Assembly (NCBI GenBank): GCA_963575745.1
Contig: CAUYUJ010017973.1
Coordinates: forward strand, 1 to 35,000
DNA from: Prorocentrum cordatum
Lineage: Eukaryota; Sar; Dinophyceae; Prorocentrales; Prorocentraceae
DNA: 35,000 bases
Reading direction: 5' to 3'
The notes under the pieces: model-generated
Databases searched by the model: none
The model's input: the letters and a program-made list of their open reading frames with translations, nothing else
What the model was told of the DNA's origin: nothing
Program-made: the position numbers and the translations under genes
Shown: positions 18,737 through 29,800 of the stretch, in pieces
How positions within the stretch are numbered: the stretch's first letter is position 1
How the letters are laid out: the number at the start of each line of letters is the position of its first letter

Positions 18737-20988
18737 TTTAGCTCTGGTCAGGGCGACGTTGGTCCTGTTTGGCGTGTTGAGGAAACCCCAGTCGTAGGAC
18801 CCGTTAGAGCGCGTGGTAAGGTAGATGACTATGTCAGCTTCTCCTCCCTGACTGGCGTCAATAATGGAGAGGGAGAGCTGACCGGTCTCCATCAGGTCAG
18901 GCAACGTTTCGGTCAATCCCGTAAACGAAAGTGCCACCTCGTTGTCGTCTGTCAGGGGGCCATCGAGCGGGTTGTCGGTGCCCAGGCCAGCGGCGCGGGC
19001 AGGAGGAGCAGAGCGGGTGCGCGCGCTAACCGCGCGTGGTTGGAAAAAAGAATTGGGAGATAGGAGTGGGTGACTAACCCGGTGGATTTGGCTCTGAGGC
19101 CGCAGTAGTGCCTTGGCTTGTCTTACCCTGCTTCGATTCAGTCTTCGCAGCGTTCTTCCAGCAGCCGCTCTTGCCCTGTGGCCGCCCGCCGTGCAGAACG
19201 GTCCGCTGTACAGCGTAGGGGGCGATCACTTTGACAGTTAGTCCAGAGTTACGCATGGCGGGGCCAAGCGCACGAACTACCTCAAGGCAAGTGGCAGCCT
19301 CGTGGATTTTGGCGTAGCCGCTCTTGGCATTGGAGGTGATGTCCGCGTGTGGACTGTCAATCATGAGCACGCGGTGGACGTCTCCAGGCGTCGCCCCCTC
19401 GGTGTGTAGGTCGCAGATCTCGCCCCTGACTTCGTCCACGTCTTTTCCTAGCCTTGCGGCGACAATCTCCAGTCGCCCGTTGTCCCACGGAAGCCCGTTG
19501 ACAATGGGGCGGTCTTGTAGTGGTGTAGCGAGGCCTGACTCGATGTTCTTGTCGTAGTAAGCGAACCTTGAGAAGCCAAGGACGTCGGGGTGGCACCTGA
19601 AACACCTTGTGAGAAGTACTGTGGCAGGACTGTCCTCGCCCAAGGAGTCTTGAACTTTCTCGAAAAAGGACGCCCCAAGTATTCTGCGTACCGGGACTGT
19701 ACTGTGGGCGGGGGCTGCTTGGGATTGCCCACGAGCACGATGTGAGCGCACAGTCGACCATGCTGCCGATGGAGATGGCAGCAGAGACCTCGTTGATCTG
19801 GCCAGCCTCGACCATGATACCCAGGATCACCTTGGGTGCGTTGGGCTGGTCGAGCCTCCAGGAACCTTCGTGGGTAGCAATGATAATGCTGCGTTTGCTG
19901 CTGAGGTCGTCTTTGAACTTCCGCCAGCCCTTACTCTTGTTGGACCTGTTGGGCTCGGCGTTCCATGCGCGTCGATAGTGACTGGTGGCTGACAATTGGT
20001 GAGCGTCAGCATGTGTGATGCGTTCGTCCTCTGCAAGTCGTGCAGCACAGCTCGGGTATTGCGGAAAGTTGTCGAGGCGGCCCTCTCTGCGTGCTCCTTC
20101 GACGGCGACGGCTGTTTGGTCTGCTGCTGTGTTGGAGCCAGCGACGGCGAGAACAGTGGAACCGAGTCCCGCGACATGTGCCCAGAGCCTGGCTACTGCG
20201 GCTGCGAAACGTGTTCTCCCTGTGCCAGGTGGGCCTTGTACCGCCGTGACGAGATGTTTGACGGATGAGCGGAGTGCCTGCGTATGGTCATCGTTGTGGT
20301 CACGCGCTGCAGTGACCCTTTTGGTGGTGTCCTCAGCGGGCGCGTTGTTGGCACGCTGCCACGCTGAGCCTGGGTGTTCGTGAGTTTCAGCGTCCGTGAT
20401 CGGTTCCAAAGCGTCCGGCCTGCTCCCCAGGTCGCCAAACTGGTCAGGATCAAGCAGCGGCCCCCCGAGCGTTGCGCGACTTCGGAGGCGCAGAAGGTGT
20501 CCGCTTAGTGCGTTCCTGTAGGTGTCGTTGGAACTTTGATTCTTCCCGTGGTCGTCTGTCGCAAAGGCCAGCATGTATGGCAACGCAGAAAGCGTGGTCC
20601 CCCATAGATCGTCCCTGTGTACGTTGGAGTGGAACATGTTCGTCAGGGCGGTCTTGACTTCTTCGTGCTGGATCGCACTGGGCGCGATGTCGACGCGGTA
20701 GTGAGGCGCCCCTGCCTTGTCTGGCAATGGCCCTACCGCAGAGGTCCTGTGCAATGGCCCGTCGACCTTGTCGTGCTTGACCAGAAAGCCGTTGGTTGGG
20801 TAGACGCGACAACGCGGATGGAGCCTTCGCCTGTCGTCTGGGATGACCCGCCCGGGGAAACGAGGGAAGACCACGCGGAGACTGGCGATTTTGTCGGGGT
20901 TGGGTCCTTTGTATGATAGCAGCACCGCTCGTACTCCTTCATCCCCACAGTCTGCTGTCAGCACCCACTCGGTGTCCCAATTGACCAC
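18737..20988 (-). other. Copy A, SF1 helicase core
   Basis: Motifs in order: Walker A GPPGTGRT (20212-20235); motif Ia region VLAVAGSNTAADQ; Walker B region IMVEAGQ (about 19800-19815); motif III LVGNPKQPPPTV (about 19700-19735, another frame); LLTRCFRCHPDVLGF (about 19575-19619), equivalent to the QYRMHP motif; VIAPYAVQ; IIDASQGGEADIV (18827-18865); RTNVALTRAK (18737-18766). This series is diagnostic of the UPF1-like SF1 helicases. The invariant Lys of Walker A is Arg (codon AGA), the Asp of DExxQ is Val (GTC), and GDxxQLPP reads GNPKQPPP. Together with two frameshifts within about 60 bases, this shows loss of ATPase function. Confidence 0.85.
18949..19078 (-). other. Candidate 130-bp intron in copy A
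   Basis: On the minus strand, GTTAGT at 19078 and CTGACAG ending at 18949 would remove a TAG and join the frame ending VIAPYAVQ to the frame carrying IIDASQGGEADIV, in phase. A C/T-rich stretch lies in between. Against it: the second frame is also open and protein-like upstream of the proposed acceptor, so a simple frameshift explains the data equally well. Confidence 0.25.
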
Positions 20989-21039
20989 GTAGTAGTCCGT
21001 GGCTTCGCACTCTTCGATCCGATCCTCCAGATTGCACTA

Positions 21040-22174
21040 CTGAATGAACCGAAGCCGACTCGCTGGTGTCGCAAGTTCCAGGCTAGCATCTAAGGCGCAG
21101 GAACGCTTGGCTTTCAAGTCCCTACGAGTCTTGGATTTGCCGTCGTAGTCTGGGTCAAAATTGGCACGCATTTCAATTTGGCTCATCCGAACAAGTCTGG
21201 TGACGTGTTCCTGGGCGTCAGTTGCCCAAGTGTTGGGCATAATGACTCCACTGGGGACCCTTCCGATGGGAATCGAGGGAATGATCCCTTGTCTTCCGTG
21301 CTCCCACCGGAAACTGTAGATCGCCTTGATTCCAGTAGCGGCATCTCGTCCACGACCCGTAATAACAATGGTATCCGGCTCCCCGTTGCTTGTGAAGCCC
21401 GGCGTGGTGAAAGAATTGGACGGCGCACTTGAGTGGCCTGAGTTGTCCTGTGTCCGGGAGACTGGCCGGCTGGGAGTGCCCTGGTGGTGCCATTGCTTGC
21501 GCTGCCTAGCGAGCGATGTCGTCAACGGTCTATACTTTGGGTTCACTCGGTTTCCCGGTGTTCCGTGTTCGAGGGTGCGCTGGTGCTCCAGGAGCCCAGG
21601 CACTGTTTGGTGGGTGGACTCGATCTTTGTTCCCGGTGACTCCCAGTGGCGGCAGAGCAGTGGACTCCTGGTAGGTCGTGGGGTAGAGGACTGGAGCGTG
21701 GTCCCAGTCTGGTGGGAAGAGCATTTCCTGGCCGCGGCACATTGGGATCCATGGGCCCGGTAGTCCCCGTTTCGCCCAATCGACTGGCGTGGTCTCCGAC
21801 TCGGGCTCCCATCCACCCCAGTTGAGGCGTGTGATGTGGTCCCCGGTGACCTTGTCCATGCATGTGCCGTTGGTGCGCGTCCACAGATTCCCAGGGGAGT
21901 CAATCTGACTCGGATCTGGCCAGCCGTCCTTCCATTGTTTGGTGATCATTCCCTTGTGATGATCTCCGCAGAAGTGAGCTTTATCCCGCGCGTGCATCTG
22001 GCAGGGCTCGCACAACCATCCCCATGTCCGCATGTGTCCCCAAGCCAACGTCGGCATGTAACGGAGCTCGAACATGGGCTGTCCAGTGGCGATGTCCCGC
22101 CGCGGTCCACTTGGGTCGTGCGGCCCCAGCGCCAGAAAGCGAACCGAGACGCGTGTTTCCCGTTGCTGCCCCAT
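21040..22174 (-). other. Copy A, N-terminal region upstream of the helicase
   Basis: The frame starts at ATG 22174, the first ATG after the stop of the upstream RNase H module. It includes a Cys/His cluster, WLCEPCQM followed by HFCGDHH (about residues 50-75), which could bind zinc. A Trp-rich stretch with NWGGWEP follows. The frame changes near 21540. The second frame continues with a recognisably protein-like stretch (IVITGRGRD, FRWEHGRQG, ANFDPDYDG). A single in-frame TAG (21037-21039) separates it from the helicase frame. No known domain is recognised. Confidence 0.55.
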
Positions 22175-22220
22175 ACTGCTTCAGTGGTCATACCCGTTGT
22201 GGCAGCTAACCGCTGCAGCC
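22175..22220 (-). other. 46-base junction between the RNase H module and copy A
   Basis: Only 46 bases lie between the TAA of the RNase H frame (22221) and the ATG that opens copy A (22174), on the same strand. No promoter-like or poly(A)-like sequence is visible in it. Such spacing suggests that the two frames belong to one transcription unit or one mobile element. Confidence 0.5.
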
Positions 22221-24628
22221 TTAGTACCAGAGGAGAGGACAGAATAGGCGCGATCCCGGTGAGCGATCGCTAGCTAATGCAGCAGCGGGGGGGGGAGAGG
22301 AGGGGCCCGACCGCGCGCCCCCTGAGCCAAAACGGCTTACGGGCGTTCCAGTGCGTCCACCGCGGCAGCAGTGCCGGCCGGCAGTGTCCAGGAGGTCCAC
22401 CTGGGAGACAGGAAATAGGGGAGGCAGAGGAACGGCGGCGGAGGCACGGTGGAAGAGGATGGCGGTTGCATTTTGGCCGGTTTCGTGCAGCTTGTGGGCC
22501 CAAAAGACGCCCAGTGTGGCCAGGCGGTCAGCAGCTTTGTTGAAACGTCATCGCACGGCCCGCCAGGTCAGTGCCCACCCGGCATCCTCAGCGGACCGAA
22601 GGCCCGTTTCCATTTGCTGGCAGAGCGTGAGACGTCTGTGCCTGGCCATGCCTGCCCCGAATCTGATGGCACCGAACTTGTCGCCAACGGCGAGTGCTCT
22701 TTGCCCGCGACACGCTGTGAAGCTGCGTAGTGATAGCCCTGCCCTGCATCCCGCTACTTCGGCTGCTTGTGCGCTATCAGAGCTGGGTAAGGCCACGGTG
22801 CCAATTCCGACGAGGTCGGGGCGTCCAGTCTCTGGGTTGTGGTACCAAAGCGTGGCGCCGCCTCCAGCGACCCTGTGCTCTCCGAATGTGCGCGCACCGC
22901 CGTCAAAAGGTGACCTCGTACGGCCACAAGGTGGAGTCGGGGTTAAGGAAGGGAGGGTAGTTGACAGTGACCCCAACTCCCCGCTCGAGGTTTGGCGTGG
23001 CATGGAATGTGGTGACGTGGGTGTCGCACAGGCGACAGTACCAGCGCGTCCACTCGGCTGTAGGCATGGAATCGGTGCGTGGGCATGGGCACGGGCCCAA
23101 GTAAAGTCCAGCCCGCGTTGGGAAGATGTGCGTGCAGTGTAGCAAGGTGCTCGCTGGAGGCGACTGCGCAGCTAAGGACAGGCAACCTCCTGATCTCGCC
23201 TCCCGCCCGATCTGCAGTGCGGTTGGCGTGCGGAGCAGCTGAACTGTGCATCGCGCGGTGAGGCAGAATATTGGGGTTACGCGCAGGGCAGTAATCTTCC
23301 ATATGTGCCCAGACTGCAGTTTCAACATGCTGGCCTTCACGCGCCAGTGGGGGTATATCTTCACACTCTTCGGCCTGTTCTATGTGATCAGGGGTTTTAA
23401 GGCCAAGTACGATCAATCTCGCACCTTCCTGTGGGGTTAGGGGGGTGAGCGTGCGGTTAGTGCAGTACCGAAAGGAGATATGATGCACAACTCTAGCTGC
23501 CACCTGCTGGTGTGGCCCAATTGTCATGACAGCTCTTCCCAGATCCAGCGGCTCTCCCACCTGCCTGACCCGGTCCCAAGCAATTGCGACTGCTGTGCGC
23601 CGTGTCCACAGGTGTTCCGTAGTTGCCTCGCCTGAGCCGCACAGCGGACAGACCTCATAAAGGGCCACAGGTGAGCGGAATTTGAAGGCAGGTGGTCCTG
23701 TCGCCCCTGATGGCATGCGCTGCCCGGTGGAGCTCCTGCGGTAGCAGGTCGTTCGGGAGCGAGGCCCAGAAGGCGATCTGCTTGGACCATTCTCCGAGGC
23801 AGCTGTGGCACCAGGCGTGGCCGTGTTGTTGGGAGCTGGCGGTGTGCCAAATCCTGTGTGCTGTTTGGTGGCAGTTGCAGGAGACGTGCGTGAATCTGTC
23901 TGCGGCGCCCCTTCGTCTCGCTGACCTTGCCATCCCGTTGGAAAGGAAGCGGAGCACGTGAACCGCAACCGTGAAAGAGGGGACGTGGTGAGGTAGGTTT
24001 CATTCGACACCAATGCCGGCTGCCCACCTGCGGTCAGCGCTGGTTTGCTGAACCATTTCTGCATCGGGAGTTCGTGTAGCTGGTGCCAGGCAGCAGTGTA
24101 AACCGCGCGCGAAACATTCTTGCCATGGCAGAGGGCTGGGTTGTCGTGTACCTGTAGAATGATAGCAGCGGCCTTGTCTGCTGTCATGACTCGAGCCGAG
24201 CCCGTCTCTGCGCTGGTGTAGGGCCACAGATGTCATCCATGACGTGCCCGCGTGCTGCCACCGCGCGCGCCAGTGCAGCCGGACATTTGGGTGATCCCGG
24301 TACCTGGAAGAGAATCCCAGTCCCGGTGAGTAGGTAGTCATGGATCCAAATGGCACCGGCCATCCCAGAACTAACCCGGAGTTGCGCACGGAGGTCCCGC
24401 TCGATGCGGTCATCTGGTGAGAAGTAGTGCGCAGGGTACGGGGCAACGGACGCCATGTGCGAATTCCAGGCAGGCGCAGTGCGCGTGGGAGAGAGGTTGG
24501 CGAGGTGGAGGGTGGTGCTGCGAGTGCGGATTTGTTTTGGGAGCTTTTTGCCATGGGGTTTGGATGAGCGCGGCGGCTTGCTCCGGTGTGAAGCGACCGT
24601 GGGGTGGCAGTGATCCTTCCAAACTCAC
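22221..24628 (-). mobile_element. Retrotransposon-like polyprotein fragment (Cys/His cluster and RNase H), decayed
   Basis: Minus-strand pieces in alternating frames: PDDRIERDLRAQL (about 24,400); TADKAAAIILQVHDNPALCH from 24187; a Cys/His-rich stretch HVSCNCHQTAHRIWHT and WCHSCLGEW (about 23,790-23,900); CPLCGSGEATTEHLW (CPLC at 23639-23650), typical of the zf-RVT knuckle at the end of non-LTR reverse transcriptases; about 190 residues without assignment; then an RNase H domain. The last Cys of the knuckle is replaced by Arg. No YxDD reverse transcriptase core is visible upstream, so the element is 5'-truncated or that part is unrecognisable. The final frame ends in TAA at 22221-22223. Confidence 0.7.
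22519..22960 (-). pseudogene. RNase H domain of the retroelement fragment
   Basis: RNase H removes the RNA strand of RNA/DNA hybrids during reverse transcription. The pattern is complete: FDGGAR with the first Asp at 22902-22904, then AGGGATLWY, AEVAGCRAGL with the Glu, AVGDKFGAI with the second Asp, and FNKAADRLA with the last Asp (about 22519-22542). Two breaks: an extra T in a four-T run (22905-22908) puts the frame out just before FDGGAR, and a TGA (22548-22550) interrupts it just before FNKAADRLA. The catalytic residues themselves remain. Confidence 0.8.
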
Positions 24629-25450
24629 TAGTGGGCATACTTTTTGGTCGCGGCCGCGAGCGAAGAGCGCAGGCGGCGAACAGGGTGTCCGGGCCGACGG
24701 GCAAACCTAATTAGCTGCTGGGCGCAGCACGAGCCTGCCGGGCCAGCTCGCAAAAGCAGCAGCTGCGGCAGCGGCGGCGGGGGGCTGGCTGGCTGAACTG
24801 CAACGCCCAGGGAAGCTCGGGCCTCGTGCAGCCCTGTGGCAAAATGCCAAGGAATTCTGTGTTACGCGCTGCGGCGTCAGTCCACTGCGGTGGAGGTGCT
24901 TGTCGGGACAGGTAGGGATAACCTGCGCGTGCGATCCTCGCAGACACGGTGGTGGGGCAAGGCTAGGTACACACTGGTCGAATCGCCAGGGGGCGCCAAA
25001 GGCCAGGGCCGTGTCGACGGCGTAGACCTGCCAGGTCGGCTGGGACGGAACGAGGATGGAAGCACAACGTCCGACGGAAGGCTGGACCACTCCGAGAGGC
25101 CACGCACGTATCCAGTGGGGCACACTAGTCCCGAGCAAGTGGCAACGAACCGGCCTGAAGGCGATGGCACCTGTGGGTCCGGCCCATGGCCACACAATCA
25201 CGACGTGAGTGCCGCGCAGAACCGCGTATTGCGCGGAGAGGAAGCCTGACTGGCGGGGATGGACGCCGCCAGCGCGGTCGGGAAGTAGGGGCCCGGGGCG
25301 ACAATGCAAAGGGGCGACCACCCACATTGCGATGCAGGGTCACGGGGTGACAGGCCCCCCGCCTGTGTGGGAACCTCCGGTGGTGGGGGCGGTGGGGACA
25401 GACATCGCCAGCCGACCACATGGAGGAGCCCGCCAGGGACACCCGGCGCC

Positions 25451-25451
<1 letters not shown>

Positions 25452-25498
<47 letters not shown>
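25452..25498. repeat. (GA)n microsatellite, about 22 repeats
   Basis: An uninterrupted GA dinucleotide run ending in 'gaggga'. It produces artificial Arg/Glu (plus strand) and Ser/Leu (minus strand) stretches in the conceptual translations. Confidence 0.97.
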
Positions 25499-25500
<2 letters not shown>

Positions 25501-25515
25501 TAGGGGCTGGAGCCG

Positions 25516-25632
25516 GGAGCGGCCGCTGGCCGCACCGGTTCGTATGGAGTACACGTCTGGGGGAGCGTGCCCAGGGAGCGGCTGACGGCCGCACTGAAAC
25601 GTATGGCAGTCCACGTCCAGTGGAACGTGTAG
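25516..25632. repeat. 59-bp imperfect tandem duplication
   Basis: 'ggagcgg' followed by 'ggccgcac', 'cgtatgg' and 'cacgtc' occurs at 25516 and again at 25575. The unit ends in 'gggagcgtg' or 'tggaacgtg'. Confidence 0.7.
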
Positions 25633-26560
25633 GGTCATTAATCGTTCCACGGTTGTGATGCCATCGAGCACCCACCCTGCCAGGACAATGTGGAGCAAAG
25701 CTTCCCGCAGGGTAGCACTGTCTACTGTCGACCTGCTGGTCCCAGTGTCGGCGGCCTGCCGGCATCACTGGCATCACTGTACCTGCAAATCTGCCCAGGT
25801 TACCAAGGGTGCAGCTAACGGCTGCTCAGAGTTTTATTAAAGCCATGGAGCAGCTGCGGCTGCTATGAGAGGATAGGGGCGTCCCACGGAGGCTGTCGCG
25901 CTTCGCCCTTGCCAATGGGCACGCCTGCAACGCCGGGGAGCTGTCCCGCTCCTGCCACGCGGCCGCCTGACTGCCCGGGTCTGCCGGGCCCCCGCCAGGC
26001 GCCGACGGCGTGGTCAGCTTTTGGACCAGTGCTGGACCCTACCCGCGCCTGCTTCCTGGCAGGGGGGGAGTGTCGGTCTCGTCGGTTCCGCTCGGGAGGA
26101 GCAGCCAGGGGCGCGGCTGACGGCCGTCTGCATTCTTCAAACTAGCTGCTGCCAGGGCGGCCAAGGGCGTCTACAGTCACGAGTCGGGGGCACACGGGGG
26201 TGAGATGTGTCGGGCGCCGAGGGGCGGGCCCCGTCGGGGCGGCCGAAAGTGGTAGCGTATGGGCTGCGGCGTCCGTGCGTCGCCCACGCGCATCTAACCA
26301 GCCGAAGCTGTCTAGCTATGCTGCGCCAGGGGGGGTGGGGCGGCCGCCTGCCCCAGCGATAGGCAGCCCCGAAGTGTTGCGGCCGACAGGCCGGGCGCAG
26401 CGAGGTGAAACGGGCCCAGGCGTGCCAGCGTATCATGACGAGGGGAGCGGTTGCGCCGCCAGCCATTGCGCGCGGAGCGATGGGGGGCTCGGTGGTTGTA
26501 AAGTAAATCGGAGGCCGGCACCAGTAGCGGCGAGGTGGCCTCGGGGCCTGCCGTCTTGCA

Positions 26561-26897
26561 GGCTACTTTTCCCGCAGGAGTCTGCTGTGTGGCAGCGGCT
26601 GCCCTTCGCGGAGACGCTGCCGTGTTGCTTCATGTCCACCAGCGACCTCGCTTTTCGGAGTCGCGGTGGTCGTCGCGCTGGGGGAAGCGCTTGCCCCCCC
26701 CCTTTCCATTCGGTGTCGCTCCAAGGGGGGTCGTCTTGGCCCCGTGTTGACCAGCCCTGCCAGCCATGCCATTGGTCGGAGCGACCTGAGGGACTGTTCA
26801 CTGCCCAGGGGGCTTGGGCCACTGACCGACCGTCCCTGCGGGTCTCTGTTGACCAGGGGGCCGGCGGGTCCCGACTGCCCGTTGCCCAGGGGGCCTG
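26561..26897. repeat. GC-rich 3' flank of copy B with short repeats
   Basis: 'cccagggggc' or a close variant recurs near 26812, 26854 and 26886, with neighbouring 'gttgaccag' copies (26747 and 26848). It is a weak local repeat, with no gene. A TAG at 26563 ends the alternative continuation of the copy B frame. Confidence 0.5.
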
Positions 26898-29800
26898 TTA
26901 TACTCCACCGTGCCGCCCGGCGCCCTTCATGCGTTTGCGGCGGATAGCGTCCCAATCTACTTCGAGCCTGTGCTCGTTGTTCATCCGGTACGCGTCGAAG
27001 CCTGCCCACCTCCAAGCGTCCATGAAACCTGGGTATCTCTCGTGTGTGTTGAGCCGGGGGTTGTATAGCCCCCCTTGACATCTTTACCCTGTGCCGCGCG
27101 CCTGGACCACGAGTGGTCTTCTGCAGACGCGCAATCTTGACATGGACCTCTTCAATCTTGTCCAGATCCGCGACTGCCAGGGAGCATTCGGCCAGGGGGT
27201 CTTTGAGGTCTCCAAACGCCCGGTGGTCGGCGCTGTTGCCCTTCCTGGGTTCCTTTCTAGGTTCCAGTCGCACTGGGTTCTACCTGGGCGACTTCGCTGC
27301 GCGCCCTTTCCCTTCCCCGGCGTCTTCAGTGTCTTGGCGGGTGCGTCCTTGCTGCCAGGGTGGTGGGTTGGGCTCGCTGGTGTCTCTGGCGCCCACTTGG
27401 CCCCGAGACGGTGTGCTGTTCTGCGCGGCGTCGTCTGGGGCATTTTGGGGGTGCGGTTGGCCTTGATCGCCGCTCCCGCTGGCTGCGTCCTGGGCGACGG
27501 CCTGCGCGTAGGGCGTCCATGGGGAACGGATGGAGGTTTCCTCTGGCCATAGGCGAAAGGGGGTCGTCGTCCCCAGCCGCCGCGGCCGCTGGCTCCGTGC
27601 TCCTGCTTGGGCTCCTCTCCTTAGCCGCCGCGGCCGCGGCACCCGTGTCTTCGCTCCAGTCTGGTGTCGGGCTCCTGGGCTCCCGTGGCTCTGTCTCTGC
27701 TTTGCAAGTCTGTGCGGCGTTGTTCTGCTCGACTGCTGCTGCGTGGGTCTGTGGTTCGTCCTTGACCTCCGAATTGCCGGGCGCCTTGCGGGCCGGCTGG
27801 GAGATGTCGTCGTGGCGTGCGGTGTACGGGGCACTGCTACCTGTCCCGTGTGCACGCCTCCCTGACTTGCCTCACTTGGGGGGCTGGCTCCTGCCGCTTC
27901 GCTGCGCCCGTCAAGCCAATTGGCTGCGGGGGGGCCCCCCTGCCTCATTGCGCCGGTGGCGGTCTGGACTGGGTCCTGCTAAGCCAGGGAGTTGATGGTG
28001 CCGTCGGCTAGGGCAGAGGAGTCAATGTCTGCAAGATATCCCAATAAAGTACTGGTCGCATGGCGAAAAGGGCTGAGGCCACGCTGTTCTCTCAATCTAG
28101 CGATATATGCCCGCCACTTGTCCGCGTGCACGTCACTCTGTGAGAGGTGGAAGACGACCCGGGCGGCCGCTGCCCTCTGGCCGTCCCAAAGGATGTTGGC
28201 AGGGTGGCATTCCGCTGGGATCGTTTGCCCGTAGATGCTCACCAGGAAAGGGTTCAGGCTGCGGGGAGGCCAGGACTCTTCATCGGTCCTATCACCGAGG
28301 ATCCCGTCCCCGTGTTCCTGAACGTAGTCAGCCCAGCGCCTGTAGAGCTCCGGGTTCCATTCCAGCAAGAAACGGACCAGCGAGCGGAGGGCGCCCTGGG
28401 AGTCTTGCCTGGGCAACTCACTTGTGGGGCGGGTTGGTGCTGCGGGGCCAGATGGCGGGGGGATACTTGGGAACAAGGCGCCAATGTCCCGGGGCCTGGG
28501 GCCTTCACGGCTTTGTTGTCCGCTGGGGGAGGAGTGCTAATCCCCAGCGGGGGGAGGCGCCCCGTTGGCGCGGTCCACTGGACGTGAGTAGGCGTCCTCA
28601 GCAGTCGCGTCGGCGGCGCCAGGGACGAAGTGAAGGGCGATGTCGGGGTTGTCGATGTCCATGCAAGACGGGGTTTCCCGCTTGGCTGTTGCCTTGGGGT
28701 AGACGTCGGATGACTGCTCGTCGAGGATGTGGTCGAGCGCGCCTGGGGCAACATTCCAGATGTATGTTAGGCACCTCCTGCAGGACCAGCTAGCGTTCCA
28801 CTTTCGCTGGGTCCAGAGGGCGGGCATCTGCTCCCAAGGGGGGGGGCCGGTGCTGCTGCAGACGGGTACCTCCGGCTCTGGACGCCAGAGGAAGCAGCCT
28901 AGGGCGGGATGCTCTGCGCCCCAAACCAATAGGGGGGCCCCTGGCGGGCACGTGTCGCACCTGGCCGAATAGGTGCCGGTGGAGTGGGCGTCGGGGCCAA
29001 GCCTCCCGTCAGCCATCTTGTGTGCGGGGAGTGTCATGTTGGCAGCCCGCGGTCTGCACGCGTTGGGGGCCGTCATGACGAGGTCGCACAGCGACATTGG
29101 GGTTGGCGCCAGGGCTGAACGCCCGTGCCCGATGGGGAGGCGTGCCAGGGTGGAGAGCACCGTCGACCTCCTGTCTTGCGGTTTGCCCAGCAGGTTGTTT
29201 TTATGGTCCTGGATCCGCAGGGCCATGGACCTTTCAGAGTTGCAGCCGTGCGGGGCATAGGGCGCGGGGAGGTCTTTCTTCTCTACTGAATCGATCCAGC
29301 ATCGCTCGCAGAGCCACCTGCAGTTCCTGCCCAGCGTGTAGGCTTGGGCACGTTTCTGCGCCAGGAGCTCCCTTGTGTCGTCATCTTCCCAAGTGCCAGC
29401 AGAATGCCACAGCCCTTTCTTGTTGCAGTCCCTTCCGCCGCAGTGGATGAGGGCTGCTTTGAGATTGCTGGTGAAAAATTCATCGGTCACCCTTGGCGGG
29501 TTCAAGTGTACCCCAGGAGCGGGGGCAACCGGTCTGTCGTCGTCGAACCGCTTCTTCGACATAGCTGTGCCACCCCCGATGTATTGCAGTCCTGTCATGG
29601 AGTCGGGGCACCCGAGGCCCTGCTCCGACCCGGTGAGCTCCTGATGAAGGGCGCAAATGGAGCATTCGAGTTCACCTAAAGAAATGACTTTGGCTGGCCG
29701 GACTAGCGCCTCCAGGACCCTCATGGGTGCTTCCAGTGGGAACTTGCTGTCCTGCATCTCTGCCCACGTGCGCGGGCAAGTGTGCTCAAGAGCGACGGTA

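Larger units (their letters stand above)
14813..22174 (-). pseudogene. Copy A: UPF1-like SF1 helicase with a long CxxC-rich C-terminal region, decayed
   Basis: What is seen: pieces in all three minus frames line up into one very long protein. They are an N-terminal region, an SF1 helicase core with motifs in the usual UPF1/DNA2/NAM7 order, then a region with repeated CxxC pairs, then a charged tail ending in TAA at 14813-14815. The order of the C-terminal pieces is supported by copy B at 26898-30162, which has the same blocks in sequence. Breaks: frame changes near 21540, 19745, 19690, 19080, 17855, 17320, 17020 and 15350, in-frame TAG at 21037 and 15451, TGA at 17587, and an inverted segment at about 16.1-16.8 kb. 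Some frame changes could be introns, but those at 19745 and 19690 fall between helicase motifs whose spacing is normal, so they are true breaks. Family knowledge: such helicases unwind nucleic acid using ATP. Inference: a dead copy of an element-associated gene. The family of the C-terminal region is not recognised. Confidence 0.75.
24629..26560. other. GC-rich DNA without a recognisable gene
   Basis: Many overlapping open frames on both strands, none with a recognisable domain and all explained by low stop density at high GC. It contains the GA microsatellite, a 59-bp duplication and an Ala-coding GCN tract near 24755-24780. NotI-like GCGGCCGC sites occur near 24650 and 25521. Confidence 0.55.

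Noticed and set aside
24629-26466. Reverse transcriptase core upstream of the RNase H fragment
   Set aside because: I looked for YxDD and neighbouring motifs on the minus strand and found none. The element appears truncated near 24.6 kb.
26200-27995. Plus-strand ORFs of 292, 153 and 211 codons opposite or beside copy B
   Set aside because: They are Gly/Ala/Leu/Pro-rich, explained by GC content. The minus strand carries blocks conserved with copy A.
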